NCBI GenBank assembly: GCA_022820505.1
Contig: JAJEFK010000016.1
Span: forward strand, 1 to 64,000
Length of the DNA stretch: 64,000 nt
Reading direction: 5' to 3'
Source: Acidimicrobiia bacterium
Lineage (GTDB): Bacteria > Actinomycetota > Acidimicrobiia > Acidimicrobiales > Poriferisodalaceae
Below the pieces are notes generated by a model. That model was given only the letters and a program-made list of their open reading frames with translations, ran no database searches and was not told the DNA's origin. A program made the translations under genes and the position numbers. Below, one piece after another: positions 20,664-29,324 of the stretch (position 1 is the stretch's first letter; each line of letters opens with the position of its first letter).

Positions 20664-21484
20664 TGGCGGTGCGAATCCAGTCCGTCGCAGTGCAGCTCGA
20701 CAGCACCCAGGTGCTGCGCAGCGTCGACCTGAATGTCGCGGCGGGTGAATGGGTTAACGTCATCGGGCCCAACGGCGCCGGCAAGACCACCCTGCTGCGG
20801 GCCGTGCTCGGGCTTGTGCCGTTCCGGGGAAGCATCGACATCAACGGCCTGCGCGACCGTCGGCGTTCAGCACGAGCCCGTCACGTGGCCTACGTGCCGC
20901 AGACGCCGGTGATTCCCCCGGGGATGCTCGTGGCCGACTACGTGCTGCTGGGGCGCACTCCTCACCGCGGTGTCTTCGCGGCCGAGACCGCTGGCGATCG
21001 CAGGATCGCCGCAGAAGTGCTGGAACGGCTGGATCTCGGAGGCTTCAGCGAGCGCACCGTGCAGTCGCTCTCTGGCGGCGAGCGCCAGCGCACCGTGCTG
21101 GCCCGGGCGCTCGCGCAGCAGACCGAAGTGGTGCTGCTCGACGAGCCCACCACGGCGCTCGACCTCGGGCACCAACAAGACGTGCTCGAACTCGTGGAGA
21201 CGTTGCGGCGCGAGCGCGGCCTGACCGTCATCGCGACGCTGCACGACCTGACGCTCGCGGCCCGTTACGGCGACCGCGTAGCGGTGCTCTCCGGCGGCCG
21301 GATCGCGCAGTGCGGTCGGCCTGCTGAAGTGCTTACGGTGGAGACCATCGCTCAGCATTTCGGGGCACACGTCCGCGTGATCGACGATCCGGAAGGGCCG
21401 GTCATCGTCCCCGCCTCCGCGCCCGTTCCCGAATTCGAGGCAGCGGAGTTGGCAGTGCTCGCCACCAGCAAGGAGTCCCGATGA
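20663..21484 (+). CDS. btuD: Cobalamin ABC transporter, ATPase
   Basis: This 273-residue ABC ATPase powers corrinoid import. Motifs are GPNGAGKTTLL (Walker A, near residue 38), LSGGERQRTVLARAL (signature) and VVLLDEPTTALDL (Walker B), followed by a switch His in ATLHDLTLAA. The track starts the frame at 19385, inside btuF, but ATG 20663 overlaps the btuC stop and follows GGGAGG. Its stop overlaps the next start (ATGA at 21481), so the four genes form one operon. Confidence 0.92.
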   Translation: MAVRIQSVAVQLDSTQVLRSVDLNVAAGEWVNVIGPNGAGKTTLLRAVLGLVPFRGSIDINGLRDRRRSARARHVAYVPQTPVIPPGMLVADYVLLGRTPHRGVFAAETAGDRRIAAEVLERLDLGGFSERTVQSLSGGERQRTVLARALAQQTEVVLLDEPTTALDLGHQQDVLELVETLRRERGLTVIATLHDLTLAARYGDRVAVLSGGRIAQCGRPAEVLTVETIAQHFGAHVRVIDDPEGPVIVPASAPVPEFEAAELAVLATSKESR

Positions 21485-22065
21485 ACGACATACCGTCAGA
21501 CACCGAATCGCCGCCGACCGAGGATCCGCGACCTGGTGGCTTGCGGACCGCCCGCAGCCTCGTCGTGGTGAACACCGGCGACGGCAAGGGCAAGTCGTCG
21601 GCGGCATTCGGCACCGCCATGAGGGCGCGCGCCCGAGGCTGGCCGGTCGCAGTCGTGCAGTTCCTGAAGTCCGAAGACTGGGTGACCGGCGAGCAGATGA
21701 TGGCCGAACCGCTCGGCATCGACTTCTGGTCGCTGGGAGAAGGCTTCACCTGGGACAGCGAGGACTTGACGCGTGACGAAGCCGAGGCCCGCGAGGCCTG
21801 GCGGCACGGCAAGGAGCTGGTGTCGGCGGGTGAGCACCGGCTGGTGGTGTTCGACGAGATCACCTACCCGCTCAACTGGGGCTGGATCGACGCCGCAGAC
21901 GTAGAGGCCACCTTCAGGAATCGGCCTGAGCATGTCTCCTTGGTGCTGACCGGGCGTGACGCGCCGGAGTGGATGACGGACTTCGCCGACACCGTGACCG
22001 AGATGCGCAAGGCCAAGCACGCATACGACTCGGGGATCGCGGCCAAGAAGGGCATCGACTACTGA
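21481..22065 (+). CDS. cobO: Cob(I)alamin/cobyrinate adenosyltransferase, CobA/CobO type
   Basis: This 194-residue P-loop enzyme transfers the adenosyl group of ATP to the cobalt of corrinoids, giving coenzyme B12. The P-loop TGDGKGKSSAAFGTA lies near residue 32, VVQFLKS near 56 and VFDEITYPLNWGW near 122. It closes the riboswitch-controlled btuFCD unit, so imported corrinoid is converted to the cofactor used by mutases such as the one at the left edge. No other cobalamin synthesis gene is in the window, which fits salvage. Confidence 0.92.
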   Translation: MNDIPSDTESPPTEDPRPGGLRTARSLVVVNTGDGKGKSSAAFGTAMRARARGWPVAVVQFLKSEDWVTGEQMMAEPLGIDFWSLGEGFTWDSEDLTRDEAEAREAWRHGKELVSAGEHRLVVFDEITYPLNWGWIDAADVEATFRNRPEHVSLVLTGRDAPEWMTDFADTVTEMRKAKHAYDSGIAAKKGIDY

Positions 22066-22131
22066 GCATCACTCGTTACGCAGGCGGGTGCCGCTCATAA
22101 CCTCTCTCGCGATGCCGGTACGAAGCGGACG

Positions 22132-23289
22132 ATGAGCGGCTTGAAGGTCTCCGAGCGGGCGGACATTGCGCCGTTCTTTGTGATGGAGATGATGCGGGCT
22201 GCCGCCGACCGGGAAGCTGCCGGCGGCGATGTGGTGCACATGGAGGTCGGCCAGCCATCCACTCCCGCGCCGGCCGGGGCGCGCGCTGCTGCCAAGGCGG
22301 CCATCGACAACGACGTGCTGGGTTACACGTCGGCCGTGGGTATCGAACCGTTGCGCACGAGGCTGGTCCAGCACTACGCCGACTGGTACGGCCACGACAC
22401 CGACCCGGGCCGCATCGTCGTTACCCAAGGTGCCAGCGGGGCGTTCACGCTCGCGTTCCTGGCGTGCTTCGAGGCCGGCGACCGGGTGGCGGTGACTGCG
22501 CCCGGATATCCCTGCTACCGCAACACGCTCGAAGCGCTGGATATCGAGGTCGTCGAGATTGCCGTCACACCCGAGTCCGGCTTCCGGCTGAGCGCAGACA
22601 TGGTGACGAACGCCGGCGCACTCGACGGGCTGGTCGTCGCCAGTCCCGCCAACCCCACCGGCACCATGCTCATGGCAGACGAACTGGGCCGGCTAGCTCG
22701 CTGGTGCCATGACGCCGGTGTGCGGCTGATCTCCGATGAGATCTACCACGGCATCGCCTACGGAACCGAAGCCGCCACCGCTGCGGCGCACAGCCCGAGC
22801 GCGGTCGTGGTGAACAGCTTCTCCAAGTACTTCTCGATGACCGGTTGGCGGTTGGGCTGGCTGGTGCTGCCGCCCGATCTGGTCTCACCCGTCGAGCGCC
22901 TCGCCCAGAACGCCACCATCGCCGCTGCCACGGTGAGCCAGCACGCCGCACTCGGCGCCTTCGACAGCATCGACGAGCTGGAATCCAACGTCGCCCGCTA
23001 CCGGGCGAACCGCCAGATCCTGCTCGACGGCCTGCCCGCAGCAGGCATCGATCGCATCGCCCCACCTGACGGGGCGTTCTACATCTATGCCAACGTCGAT
23101 CACCTCACCGACGACAGCGCTGAGCTGGCCGCGACCTGGCTCGCGGAACTCGGCATCGCCACCACGCCCGGCATCGACTTCGACCCTGCAGAGGGACATC
23201 GCTACATCCGGTTCTCGTTCGCAGGCAGCAACGACGACATGATCCAGACCGTCGAACGCCTCACCGCGTGGGCCAAGCGCCCGCATTGA
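22132..23289 (+). CDS. PLP-dependent aminotransferase, class I/II
   Basis: The protein has 385 residues with the fold-type I aminotransferase layout. VTQGASGAFTLAF (PLP phosphate loop) is near residue 103, SPANPTGTML near 168, ISDEIYHGIAY near 205 and the PLP lysine in NSFSKYFSMTGWRLGW near 232. The closing arginine is in YIRFSFAG. It belongs to the aspartate/aromatic/alanine-type group; the amino donor cannot be fixed from sequence. It lies 66 bases after cobO, in the same direction, but likely has its own promoter. Confidence 0.85.
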   Translation: MSGLKVSERADIAPFFVMEMMRAAADREAAGGDVVHMEVGQPSTPAPAGARAAAKAAIDNDVLGYTSAVGIEPLRTRLVQHYADWYGHDTDPGRIVVTQGASGAFTLAFLACFEAGDRVAVTAPGYPCYRNTLEALDIEVVEIAVTPESGFRLSADMVTNAGALDGLVVASPANPTGTMLMADELGRLARWCHDAGVRLISDEIYHGIAYGTEAATAAAHSPSAVVVNSFSKYFSMTGWRLGWLVLPPDLVSPVERLAQNATIAAATVSQHAALGAFDSIDELESNVARYRANRQILLDGLPAAGIDRIAPPDGAFYIYANVDHLTDDSAELAATWLAELGIATTPGIDFDPAEGHRYIRFSFAGSNDDMIQTVERLTAWAKRPH

Positions 23290-23333
23290 GCCTCTCGGGC
23301 GCAACCCAAGTCCCACCACTAGCGTCGCTGCTC

Positions 23334-24128
23334 ATGGAATCGGCAGAACTGGAAACGCTCATCATCGACGCGGCCGACAACGGCGTGGTCACGATCACGA
23401 TGAACCGGCCCAAGCGACTCAACGCCGCGAGCCCCCAGATGTTCACCGAGCTGCGCGAGACGTGGAACGAGATCGGCGGCGATCCCGCGGTGCGCTGCGT
23501 GGTGATGACCGGCGCCGGCGACGCCTTCTGCAGTGGCGCCGACCTGGCCGCCGATGACGGCGACGGCCCGCGCAGGCATGCGCTGCAGGGGCTGAACGTG
23601 ATCCACCCGACCGTGTCGGCGCTGTACTCGATCATGGTGCCGGTCATCGCCAAGGTGAACGGGGTGGCAGCCGGCGCCGGCATGAACCTCGCCCTCGCCT
23701 GCGACCTGATCGTGGCCTCCGACCAGGCTCGCTTCAGCGAGATCTTCGCCCGTCGCGGCCTGTCAGTCGACTTCGGCGGCACCTGGATCCTGCCCCGGCT
23801 CATCGGCCTGCACCGCGCCAAGGAGCTGGCGTTCTTCGCGGACGTCATCGATGCCAAGCAGGCCGAAGACTTCGGCATCGTCAACAAGGTGGTGCCCCAC
23901 GGCGAGCTCGACGCATTTGTGGACGACTGGGCCGACCGCCTCGCTGCCGGGCCGCCCATCGCCGTCGCCATGACCAAGCGCCTGCTCACCCTCAACGCCT
24001 CGGCCGACTTCGCCACCGCACTGGAGGGCGAGGGCATGGCTCAGTCGCTCAACTTCACTACCGAGGACACCAAGGAAGCCGTCCAGGCATTCCTCGAGAA
24101 GCGTCCGCCCACCTTCACCGGCCGGTAA
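23334..24128 (+). CDS. Enoyl-CoA hydratase/isomerase family protein
   Basis: This 264-residue crotonase-fold protein acts on acyl-CoA thioesters. The oxyanion-hole segments are CSGADLA near residue 65 and NGVAAGAGMNLALACD near 108. At the second catalytic position the motif is RRGLSVDFGGTWILPRL, with Asp in place of the hydratase Glu, as in isomerase-type members such as PaaG. Isomerase or other non-hydratase chemistry is therefore likely. ATG 23334 is chosen because the track start (23268) lies inside the aminotransferase gene. It is convergent with the acyl-CoA dehydrogenase gene. Confidence 0.85.
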   Translation: MESAELETLIIDAADNGVVTITMNRPKRLNAASPQMFTELRETWNEIGGDPAVRCVVMTGAGDAFCSGADLAADDGDGPRRHALQGLNVIHPTVSALYSIMVPVIAKVNGVAAGAGMNLALACDLIVASDQARFSEIFARRGLSVDFGGTWILPRLIGLHRAKELAFFADVIDAKQAEDFGIVNKVVPHGELDAFVDDWADRLAAGPPIAVAMTKRLLTLNASADFATALEGEGMAQSLNFTTEDTKEAVQAFLEKRPPTFTGR

Positions 24129-24150
24129 CTGCCGGCGGCGCAGCGGTGCG

Positions 24151-25353
24151 TCAGGCGACTGCGGCTCGGGACTCTGCCCAGGTCTTGCCGGATTCCACGT
24201 CGACGTCGTGGGGCAGGCCCAGCACCCGCTCGGCGATGATGTTGCGCTGCACCTCCGAGGTGCCGCCGCCGATGGTGAGTGCAGGGCTGAACAGGTAGCC
24301 GCCGTGCCAGCCGTTCCAGCCCTCCACCACGGCTTGGGTCTTGGGGAACTCCGGCGATGTGCCCAGCGGCCCCGTGTTCGCCAGCAGTCCATGGGCGCCT
24401 GCCAGATCCTTGGCCAGCGTCATGACGTGCTGGCCGTGATCGTCGGCCAGCGCCTTGCGCACACTGGCCTCGGGGCCGGGCTGGCGGCCGTGCAGGCGGG
24501 CGCTCAGTGTTCGCAGCCGGATGAGCCGCAGCACCTCGCCCTCGATGTGCAGGCGTGCGGCCCGGTCGCGCATCACCGGATCTGACACGCCCCCGGCAGA
24601 CCGCACCACGTCGAGCAGGTCGGCAGCGCTCGGTCCGCTGCCCCACAGCGCCCCTTCGCCCGACAGCGACACCCGCTCGTTGCCCAGCGTGATCTTGGCC
24701 AGTCGCCAACCGTCGTTCTCGTCGCCGATGCGGTTCTCCACCGGCAGCTCCATGTCGGTGAAGAACGTCTGGTTGAACGAGTAGGCCGTGGTCATGTCGA
24801 TGATCGGGCGCAACTCGAGGCCGGGTGTGTCCATCGGGCAGATGAAGTAGGACACGCCGCGGTGCTTGGGCACATCGGGATCGGTGCGGGCGATGAGAAT
24901 GCCGAACTTGCTTCGATGCGCTCCTGAGGACCAGATCTTCGAGCCGTTCACGATGTACCGCTCGCCGTCGCGCACCGCCCGGGTAGCCAGGTTGGCCAAG
25001 TCCGAGCCGCTGTCGGGCTCGGAGAACAGCTGGCACCACACCTCCTCGCCGGTGAGGATCGGCCACAAGTAGCGCTCTTTCTGGGCGTCAGTGCCGCCGG
25101 CGATGATCGTCGGGCCCGCCCAGCCCAAGCCGATGCCGCCAGCCAGCCGCTTCACGCCGGCCGCGGCCAACTCCTCGTCGATCAACAGCTGGCTGATGGG
25201 GTCGGCGTCGAGGCCGTATGGCTTCGGCCAGTGCGGTGCCACGTATCCGGCGTGTGCCAGCGCCTCCTGGCTCGGATTGCCGTCGTGGTCGTCGAGCCAG
25301 TCGCGCACGGCGACGCGGCGAGGATCGTCATGGTCCGGCCAGTCGAAATCCAT
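24151..25353 (-). CDS. Acyl-CoA dehydrogenase
   Basis: The protein has 400 residues with the FAD acyl-CoA dehydrogenase fold. It oxidises an acyl-CoA to the enoyl-CoA and passes electrons to ETF. Landmarks are WCQLFSEPDSGSDLA near residue 110, the substrate loop VNGSKIWSSGAH near 155 and the C-terminal GGGTSEVQRNIIAERVLG near 365. The start is ATG 25353. It lies downstream of an unusually structured 300-base leader (25388-25618), which suggests regulated expression. The acyl substrate is not evident. Confidence 0.9.
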   Translation of the reverse strand: MDFDWPDHDDPRRVAVRDWLDDHDGNPSQEALAHAGYVAPHWPKPYGLDADPISQLLIDEELAAAGVKRLAGGIGLGWAGPTIIAGGTDAQKERYLWPILTGEEVWCQLFSEPDSGSDLANLATRAVRDGERYIVNGSKIWSSGAHRSKFGILIARTDPDVPKHRGVSYFICPMDTPGLELRPIIDMTTAYSFNQTFFTDMELPVENRIGDENDGWRLAKITLGNERVSLSGEGALWGSGPSAADLLDVVRSAGGVSDPVMRDRAARLHIEGEVLRLIRLRTLSARLHGRQPGPEASVRKALADDHGQHVMTLAKDLAGAHGLLANTGPLGTSPEFPKTQAVVEGWNGWHGGYLFSPALTIGGGTSEVQRNIIAERVLGLPHDVDVESGKTWAESRAAVA

Positions 25354-25660
25354 GTGCGGACCCTAGTGGGGTGCCCTCAGACGCGAACAGGCCCCCGCTC
25401 GACCGAGCAGGGGCCTGCTGCTACCCGAAGATCGTGTTCGCGCATCCGCCGGTTGGCGGGGCAGCGGCCGCGTGAGGACCAGCACGCGGATCTTGTGGGG
25501 TTCGGTGGTCCGGGTTGGAGTCGCCACCTGATGGAGACGTCCCCTTCTCGGAAGCGGGTCGCCTCAGCGCCCGGCCACCTCCAGAGTCCTGTTGCGTTTC
25601 GGCATTGCTTGGACCACCCCCTTTCTCTGGTGCAACCAGATTGCCACAGTCACGGCCGGA
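25354..25660 (-). other. Structured gap upstream of the acyl-CoA dehydrogenase gene
   Basis: This 307-base gap has no long gene. On the minus strand it carries in order: a strong ribosome site (AAAGGGGGTGG) before a 13-codon ORF (25605-25564), an 8-bp long-range inverted repeat (GGACCACC 25611-25618 with GGTGGTCC 25504-25511), a 7-bp hairpin (25468-25489), a 5-bp hairpin (25446-25459) and a terminator-like hairpin (25388-25417). A 50-codon frame starting at a GTG inside it contains IRVLVL codons. This could be an attenuator leader, but no known RNA family was recognised. Confidence 0.45.
25388..25417 (-). terminator. Strong hairpin 35 bases before the acyl-CoA dehydrogenase start
   Basis: CAGGCCCC pairs with GGGGCCTG (8 bp), followed by one mismatch and a 5-bp GCTCG/CGAGC stem around a 2-base turn. 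On the minus strand it is followed by TGTTCGCGTCT, not a clean T tract. It could terminate the peptidase transcript or act as an attenuator for the next gene. Confidence 0.6.
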
Positions 25661-26581
25661 TCAGGGAACGAATTCCGATCGGATCGCTCGGGCGACGGCC
25701 GCAGCACCCAGCGTCGCCACCAGATCCGGCTGCGTGTCGACCTCGCCTGTGGCGAGCAGGAACAACGCGTCGCCGTCGAAGTTCGTGTGCGGGGGCTCGA
25801 TCGCCCTGGCGATCCCCGTGTGTGCCAGATCGACCGCTCGACAAGCCTCTGGCTTGGTGAGCCGGGCATTGGTGACCAGGCAGCCGATCGTCGTGTTGCC
25901 TCGCTCGGGCGATTCGGACTCCTCGTTGCCGCGCCCGGTAAATCCGGGAATGGCCTCGATCGCGTCATACGGGTACCGCTCTGACCCAGGCGGCGCCGAG
26001 CATCCGGCCAGCACGGTCCCGTCTGCGTCGATGACGTCGCCCAGAGCATTCACCGCCACTAGCGCGCCCACCACCACATCGCCCGAACGCTCTACCGCAG
26101 CGCCGAGCGCGCCGGGCACCGAGAAGTCCCTGCCGGCGACCTTGCCGATCGTGCAACCGCGCCCCACGCCGACCCGTCCCGTGGCGGGTTCGTCGGCACT
26201 GGCAGCCTCGCATGCAGCCCAGCCGGCAGCCGCGGTGGGGCGCTCACTGTCCGGGGACTGGATGTCGTACACGACGGCCGCTCCCACAACCGGCACGATG
26301 CTGTCGCGAATATCGAGTCCGCGGCCCTCGCTGGCGCACCAGCGCACGACTCCGTCAGCCGCAGAAAGGCCGAAGACGCTGTTGCCGCATAGCACGACCC
26401 CGTGGCACTCCACGCCCCCACCCGTCGAACTCAGCGCAGCGGCCTCGCGAGTCCCGGGTGCACCGCCGCGTACGGCGATGGCGCCCAAGGTGCCCGGCGG
26501 CGGGAGCACCACCGTCACCCCGGTAGCTGCGTCGTCGTCAGTCCACGAGCCGACCAACACCGACGGCAGTCCCAACGCCAT
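25661..26581 (-). CDS. P1 family (S58, DmpA-type) peptidase
   Basis: This 306-residue N-terminal-nucleophile hydrolase belongs to the family of L-aminopeptidase D-Ala-esterase DmpA and beta-peptidyl aminopeptidases. They are made as a precursor and cleave themselves before a Ser or Thr. The expected cleavage and nucleophile segment here is RGNTTIGCLVTNARL near residue 235. Other features are GNSVFGLSAADGV near residue 67 and GRGCTIGKVAG near 140. No signal peptide is visible, so it is likely cytoplasmic. Substrate is unknown. Confidence 0.82.
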   Translation of the reverse strand: MALGLPSVLVGSWTDDDAATGVTVVLPPPGTLGAIAVRGGAPGTREAAALSSTGGGVECHGVVLCGNSVFGLSAADGVVRWCASEGRGLDIRDSIVPVVGAAVVYDIQSPDSERPTAAAGWAACEAASADEPATGRVGVGRGCTIGKVAGRDFSVPGALGAAVERSGDVVVGALVAVNALGDVIDADGTVLAGCSAPPGSERYPYDAIEAIPGFTGRGNEESESPERGNTTIGCLVTNARLTKPEACRAVDLAHTGIARAIEPPHTNFDGDALFLLATGEVDTQPDLVATLGAAAVARAIRSEFVP

Positions 26582-26662
26582 GGCCGCGCACCCTACGCGT
26601 TGGGCTGCGCGCTGGCCGCGCCGATTCCCAGGCGCAGTCCGGCTGTGGGGAGCAACGCCGGA

Positions 26663-27616
26663 CTACTCCTCTGCGGCCCCGATCGGGGCGTCGGCGTCAC
26701 CGGAGCGCTCGCGGAACATCTCGCCCATCGCGGCAACGGCGCCGAGCACGCCGCTGGTGTCGAGCGGCAGGAAGATCTTGGTGGCCTGGCCGTTCGCAAC
26801 GCCTTGCAGCGCTTCGAGGTACTTGATGGCGATCAGGTCGTCGGTGGGATCGCCATTGTGGATCGCCAAGAACACCCGCTCGATGGCCTGGCCCTCGCCC
26901 TCGGCCACCGTGAGCTTTTGGTATTTGTCGGCATCCGCCACCCGCTTGATTGCCTCAGCCTCGCCCTCAGCCCGCAGGATCTGCGACTGCTTCACGCCCT
27001 CCGCCTGCAGGATCGCCGCACGCTTCTCGCCCTCGGCCTCGGTGACAGCAGCACGCCGGTCGCGCTCGGCCTTCATCTGGCGGTGCATGGCAGTGGTCAC
27101 ATCGGCGGGCGGCTCGATCCGCTGGATCTCCACGCGGACCACACGGGTGCCCCACTTATCGGTGGCGTCGTCGAGAATCTGCCGCAGCTTGGAGTTGATG
27201 ACCTCGCGCGACACCAGCGCGTCGTCGAGCTGCAGGTCGCCGACCACGTTTCGGAGGTTGGTCTGCGCCAGCTTCGTCACGGCGATGATGAAATTGCCGA
27301 CCGCGTACTTCAGCTTCACCGGATCGGTTGGCTCGTAGTAGATGACGGCGTCAACCGTGACCGCCACGTTGTCCTTGGTGATGACCTCCTGGGGGGGCAC
27401 GTCCACGACCTGCTCGCGCATGTCCACCTTCAAGATGCGCTGCACGAACGGGATCACGAAGCGCAGGCCCGGTTCGACCGTCATGCGGTACTTGCCCAGG
27501 AACTCGATGAGGCCCTGCTCGAACGGGCGAACAATGCGCAGGCCCTTCGCCGCGGTTACGAAAAGTGCGAGTGCGATGATTGCCAGGAGGATCACTCCGG
27601 GGCTGATGCTGTCCAT
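26663..27616 (-). CDS. SPFH/Band 7 (stomatin-like) membrane protein
   Basis: The protein has 317 residues. An N-terminal membrane anchor ([17 protein letters not shown]) is followed by the SPFH domain ([17 protein letters not shown] to [16 protein letters not shown]) and a helical region with Ala-Glu-rich repeats ([28 protein letters not shown]). Such proteins oligomerise at membrane microdomains. The ATG overlaps the stop of the NfeD gene as TGATG, the classic NfeD-stomatin pairing. Role in membrane quality control is inferred from the family. Confidence 0.9.
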   Translation of the reverse strand: MDSISPGVILLAIIALALFVTAAKGLRIVRPFEQGLIEFLGKYRMTVEPGLRFVIPFVQRILKVDMREQVVDVPPQEVITKDNVAVTVDAVIYYEPTDPVKLKYAVGNFIIAVTKLAQTNLRNVVGDLQLDDALVSREVINSKLRQILDDATDKWGTRVVRVEIQRIEPPADVTTAMHRQMKAERDRRAAVTEAEGEKRAAILQAEGVKQSQILRAEGEAEAIKRVADADKYQKLTVAEGEGQAIERVFLAIHNGDPTDDLIAIKYLEALQGVANGQATKIFLPLDTSGVLGAVAAMGEMFRERSGDADAPIGAAEE

Positions 27617-28221
27617 CAGTCGCTCCTTGGGGTGGCGGTCTCGTCGTCCGGGGCGGACGGCTGGTCAGTGTCGGCGTCGTCGCTGCTGCCGTCGCCGGCG
27701 TCATGGTCGGATTGCGGCTCAGGAGCATCTGGGGTCGGTGCTGCTGTAGCCGGGTCGACATGGGGCACGTAGTCGTCAGGGGGCGCCTCGACGAATTCGA
27801 CTTGCAGCTTGGTGCCGGCGAGTGCCACAACCTGCACCAGCGATCCTTCTTCGATGCGGCCCTCTTCGCAGACCGCCCGCCACTCGTCGGATTCCACGCG
27901 CACCCGGCCCGTGTTGTTCACTGGGTCGATGACCTCGACGGCGCGCCCCGACATGCCGATGTAGCGATTCGCGCCGACGGGAAGGTCGTCGGGACGGTCC
28001 TGGCGGCCCATGAAGCGGCGCAGGATGACCATGGACACCGCCGTGCCGCCGAAGAACAGCAGCCATTGGACAGCGCCGTGGAGATCCAGCCAGGCTGCTG
28101 CCGCCGCCAGCACGGCACCCAAGGCGAACGGCAGCAGGAAGAAACCAGCGGTGAAGATCTCGCCGAGGCCCATGACCATCGCCAGCGCGACCCAGACCCA
28201 TCGCCACAGTTCGTTGTCCAC
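27616..28221 (-). CDS. NfeD family membrane protein
   Basis: This 201-residue protein has three membrane helices (starting [16 protein letters not shown]) and a C-terminal OB-fold domain ([48 protein letters not shown]) typical of NfeD. A Pro/Asp-rich tail of about 50 residues follows. The track starts at 28254, but GTG 28221 follows a GGGGG ribosome-like site and sits directly before the first helix. It works with the SPFH protein encoded next to it. Confidence 0.85.
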   Translation of the reverse strand: MDNELWRWVWVALAMVMGLGEIFTAGFFLLPFALGAVLAAAAAWLDLHGAVQWLLFFGGTAVSMVILRRFMGRQDRPDDLPVGANRYIGMSGRAVEVIDPVNNTGRVRVESDEWRAVCEEGRIEEGSLVQVVALAGTKLQVEFVEAPPDDYVPHVDPATAAPTPDAPEPQSDHDAGDGSSDDADTDQPSAPDDETATPRSD

Positions 28222-28285
28222 CCGAACCCCCGTGCATCGTCGGACGTGCTGCAAGTATGCCCCGCCCCAACAATCCCGTTGCCGC

Positions 28286-28379
28286 GTCAGCAGGCGCGCT
28301 GCTCTCTCAGCGGCGCTGCAGTGCTTGCTGATGTTGCCCGCGGGATGTCAGCAGGCGCGCTGCTCTCTCAGCGGCGCTG
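28286..28379. repeat. 33-bp direct repeat at the mutM 3' end
   Basis: GTCAGCAGGCGCGCTGCTCT plus CTCAGCGGCGCTG occurs identically at 28286-28318 and 28347-28379, with 28 bases between. The right copy includes the last codons and TGA of mutM, so the end of the gene is duplicated just beyond its stop. Each copy can form a CGCTG/CAGCG stem. Confidence 0.85.
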
Positions 28380-29252
28380 ACACTGGGGGCACCAGGTGCT
28401 GGAGCGTTGGTCGAGCACGCGGCGCCGTAACTCGGTGCCGCAGCGCACGCACGGCTCGCCAGCGCGGCCGTAGCAGACGAAGTACTTCTGGTTGTCGCCT
28501 GCACCTTCGAGGCTGTAGTAGTCGCGCAGCGTGCTGCCGCCCCGTTCGATGCTGGCGACCAGCACATCTCGCAGCGCTGCCAGCAACCGTTCGGCTCGCG
28601 GTTTTGAGATCGCCCGGGCCGACGGGTTGATGCAGGCCAGGAACAGCGCCTCGTCGGCATAGATGTTGCCGATGCCGGCAACCAGCCGCTGGCTCAGCAG
28701 CTGGGTTTTGATGCGCTGGCTGGACCGCCTGCTGGCACGCCAGAACGTGGCTGCGTCCAAGCCTTCCTCCAGCGGCTCGGGGCCCATGGCAGCAAGCGTG
28801 GGCAGTTCCCGGTAGTCGCCCCGGTCGCAGACGGCGATGCGGCCGAACCGGCGCACATCGTGGAAGCACAGCGTCTGACCGTTGTCGAGACGCCACCACG
28901 CCCGCACATACGGGTCGGCAGCGCCGACTGCGTCCGGCGCCATGACTTCCGCCGCTGGTCCGTCAGTCGGGTGAGCAGGCAGCACGGCGCCGCGCACTGC
29001 GTCAGCGTCGGCTGCTCCGGCGAAGCACAGCCGGCCGGTCATGCCGAGATGCACGATCAGCTCGCGCCCGCAGTCCAGTTCGCCGATCAGATACTTGCCG
29101 CGCCGACGCAGCACCTCGATCTCGCTGCCCACCGCATCCGGTCCGGACGCGAACTTGTGCGACGGGTAGGCCCATGCGTCGGTGATACGACGTCCGATCA
29201 GCGGCCCGGCCAACTGACGCCGGACCACCTCGACCTCCGGCAGCTCAGGCAT
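28368..29252 (-). CDS. mutM: Formamidopyrimidine-DNA glycosylase
   Basis: This 294-residue base-excision enzyme removes oxidised purines such as 8-oxoguanine and nicks the DNA. The start is ATG 29252, because the catalytic Pro must be residue 2 (MPELPEVE); the track adds seven residues. HLGMTGRL and the helix-two-turn-helix GIGNIYADEALF near residue 180 are present. The C-terminal zinc finger has CVRCG and CPQCQRR as its four cysteines. It is intact, and its last three codons are part of the 33-bp duplication. Confidence 0.95.
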   Translation of the reverse strand: MPELPEVEVVRRQLAGPLIGRRITDAWAYPSHKFASGPDAVGSEIEVLRRRGKYLIGELDCGRELIVHLGMTGRLCFAGAADADAVRGAVLPAHPTDGPAAEVMAPDAVGAADPYVRAWWRLDNGQTLCFHDVRRFGRIAVCDRGDYRELPTLAAMGPEPLEEGLDAATFWRASRRSSQRIKTQLLSQRLVAGIGNIYADEALFLACINPSARAISKPRAERLLAALRDVLVASIERGGSTLRDYYSLEGAGDNQKYFVCYGRAGEPCVRCGTELRRRVLDQRSSTWCPQCQRR

Positions 29253-29324
29253 CGTTGTGGCGCCAGCGACCAAGGGACACGGTGCGCATCCGCGACGGGC
29301 AGTTCCGGGCTGCGCGGATCGGGC

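Noticed and set aside
19385-21484. 699-residue ORF overlapping btuF and btuC
   Set aside because: The real gene is btuD from ATG 20663, which overlaps the btuC stop; the upstream part is an Arg-rich shadow.
25388-25618. T-box riboswitch
   Set aside because: The conserved T-box sequence (AGGGTGGAACCGCG) and specifier loop were not found.
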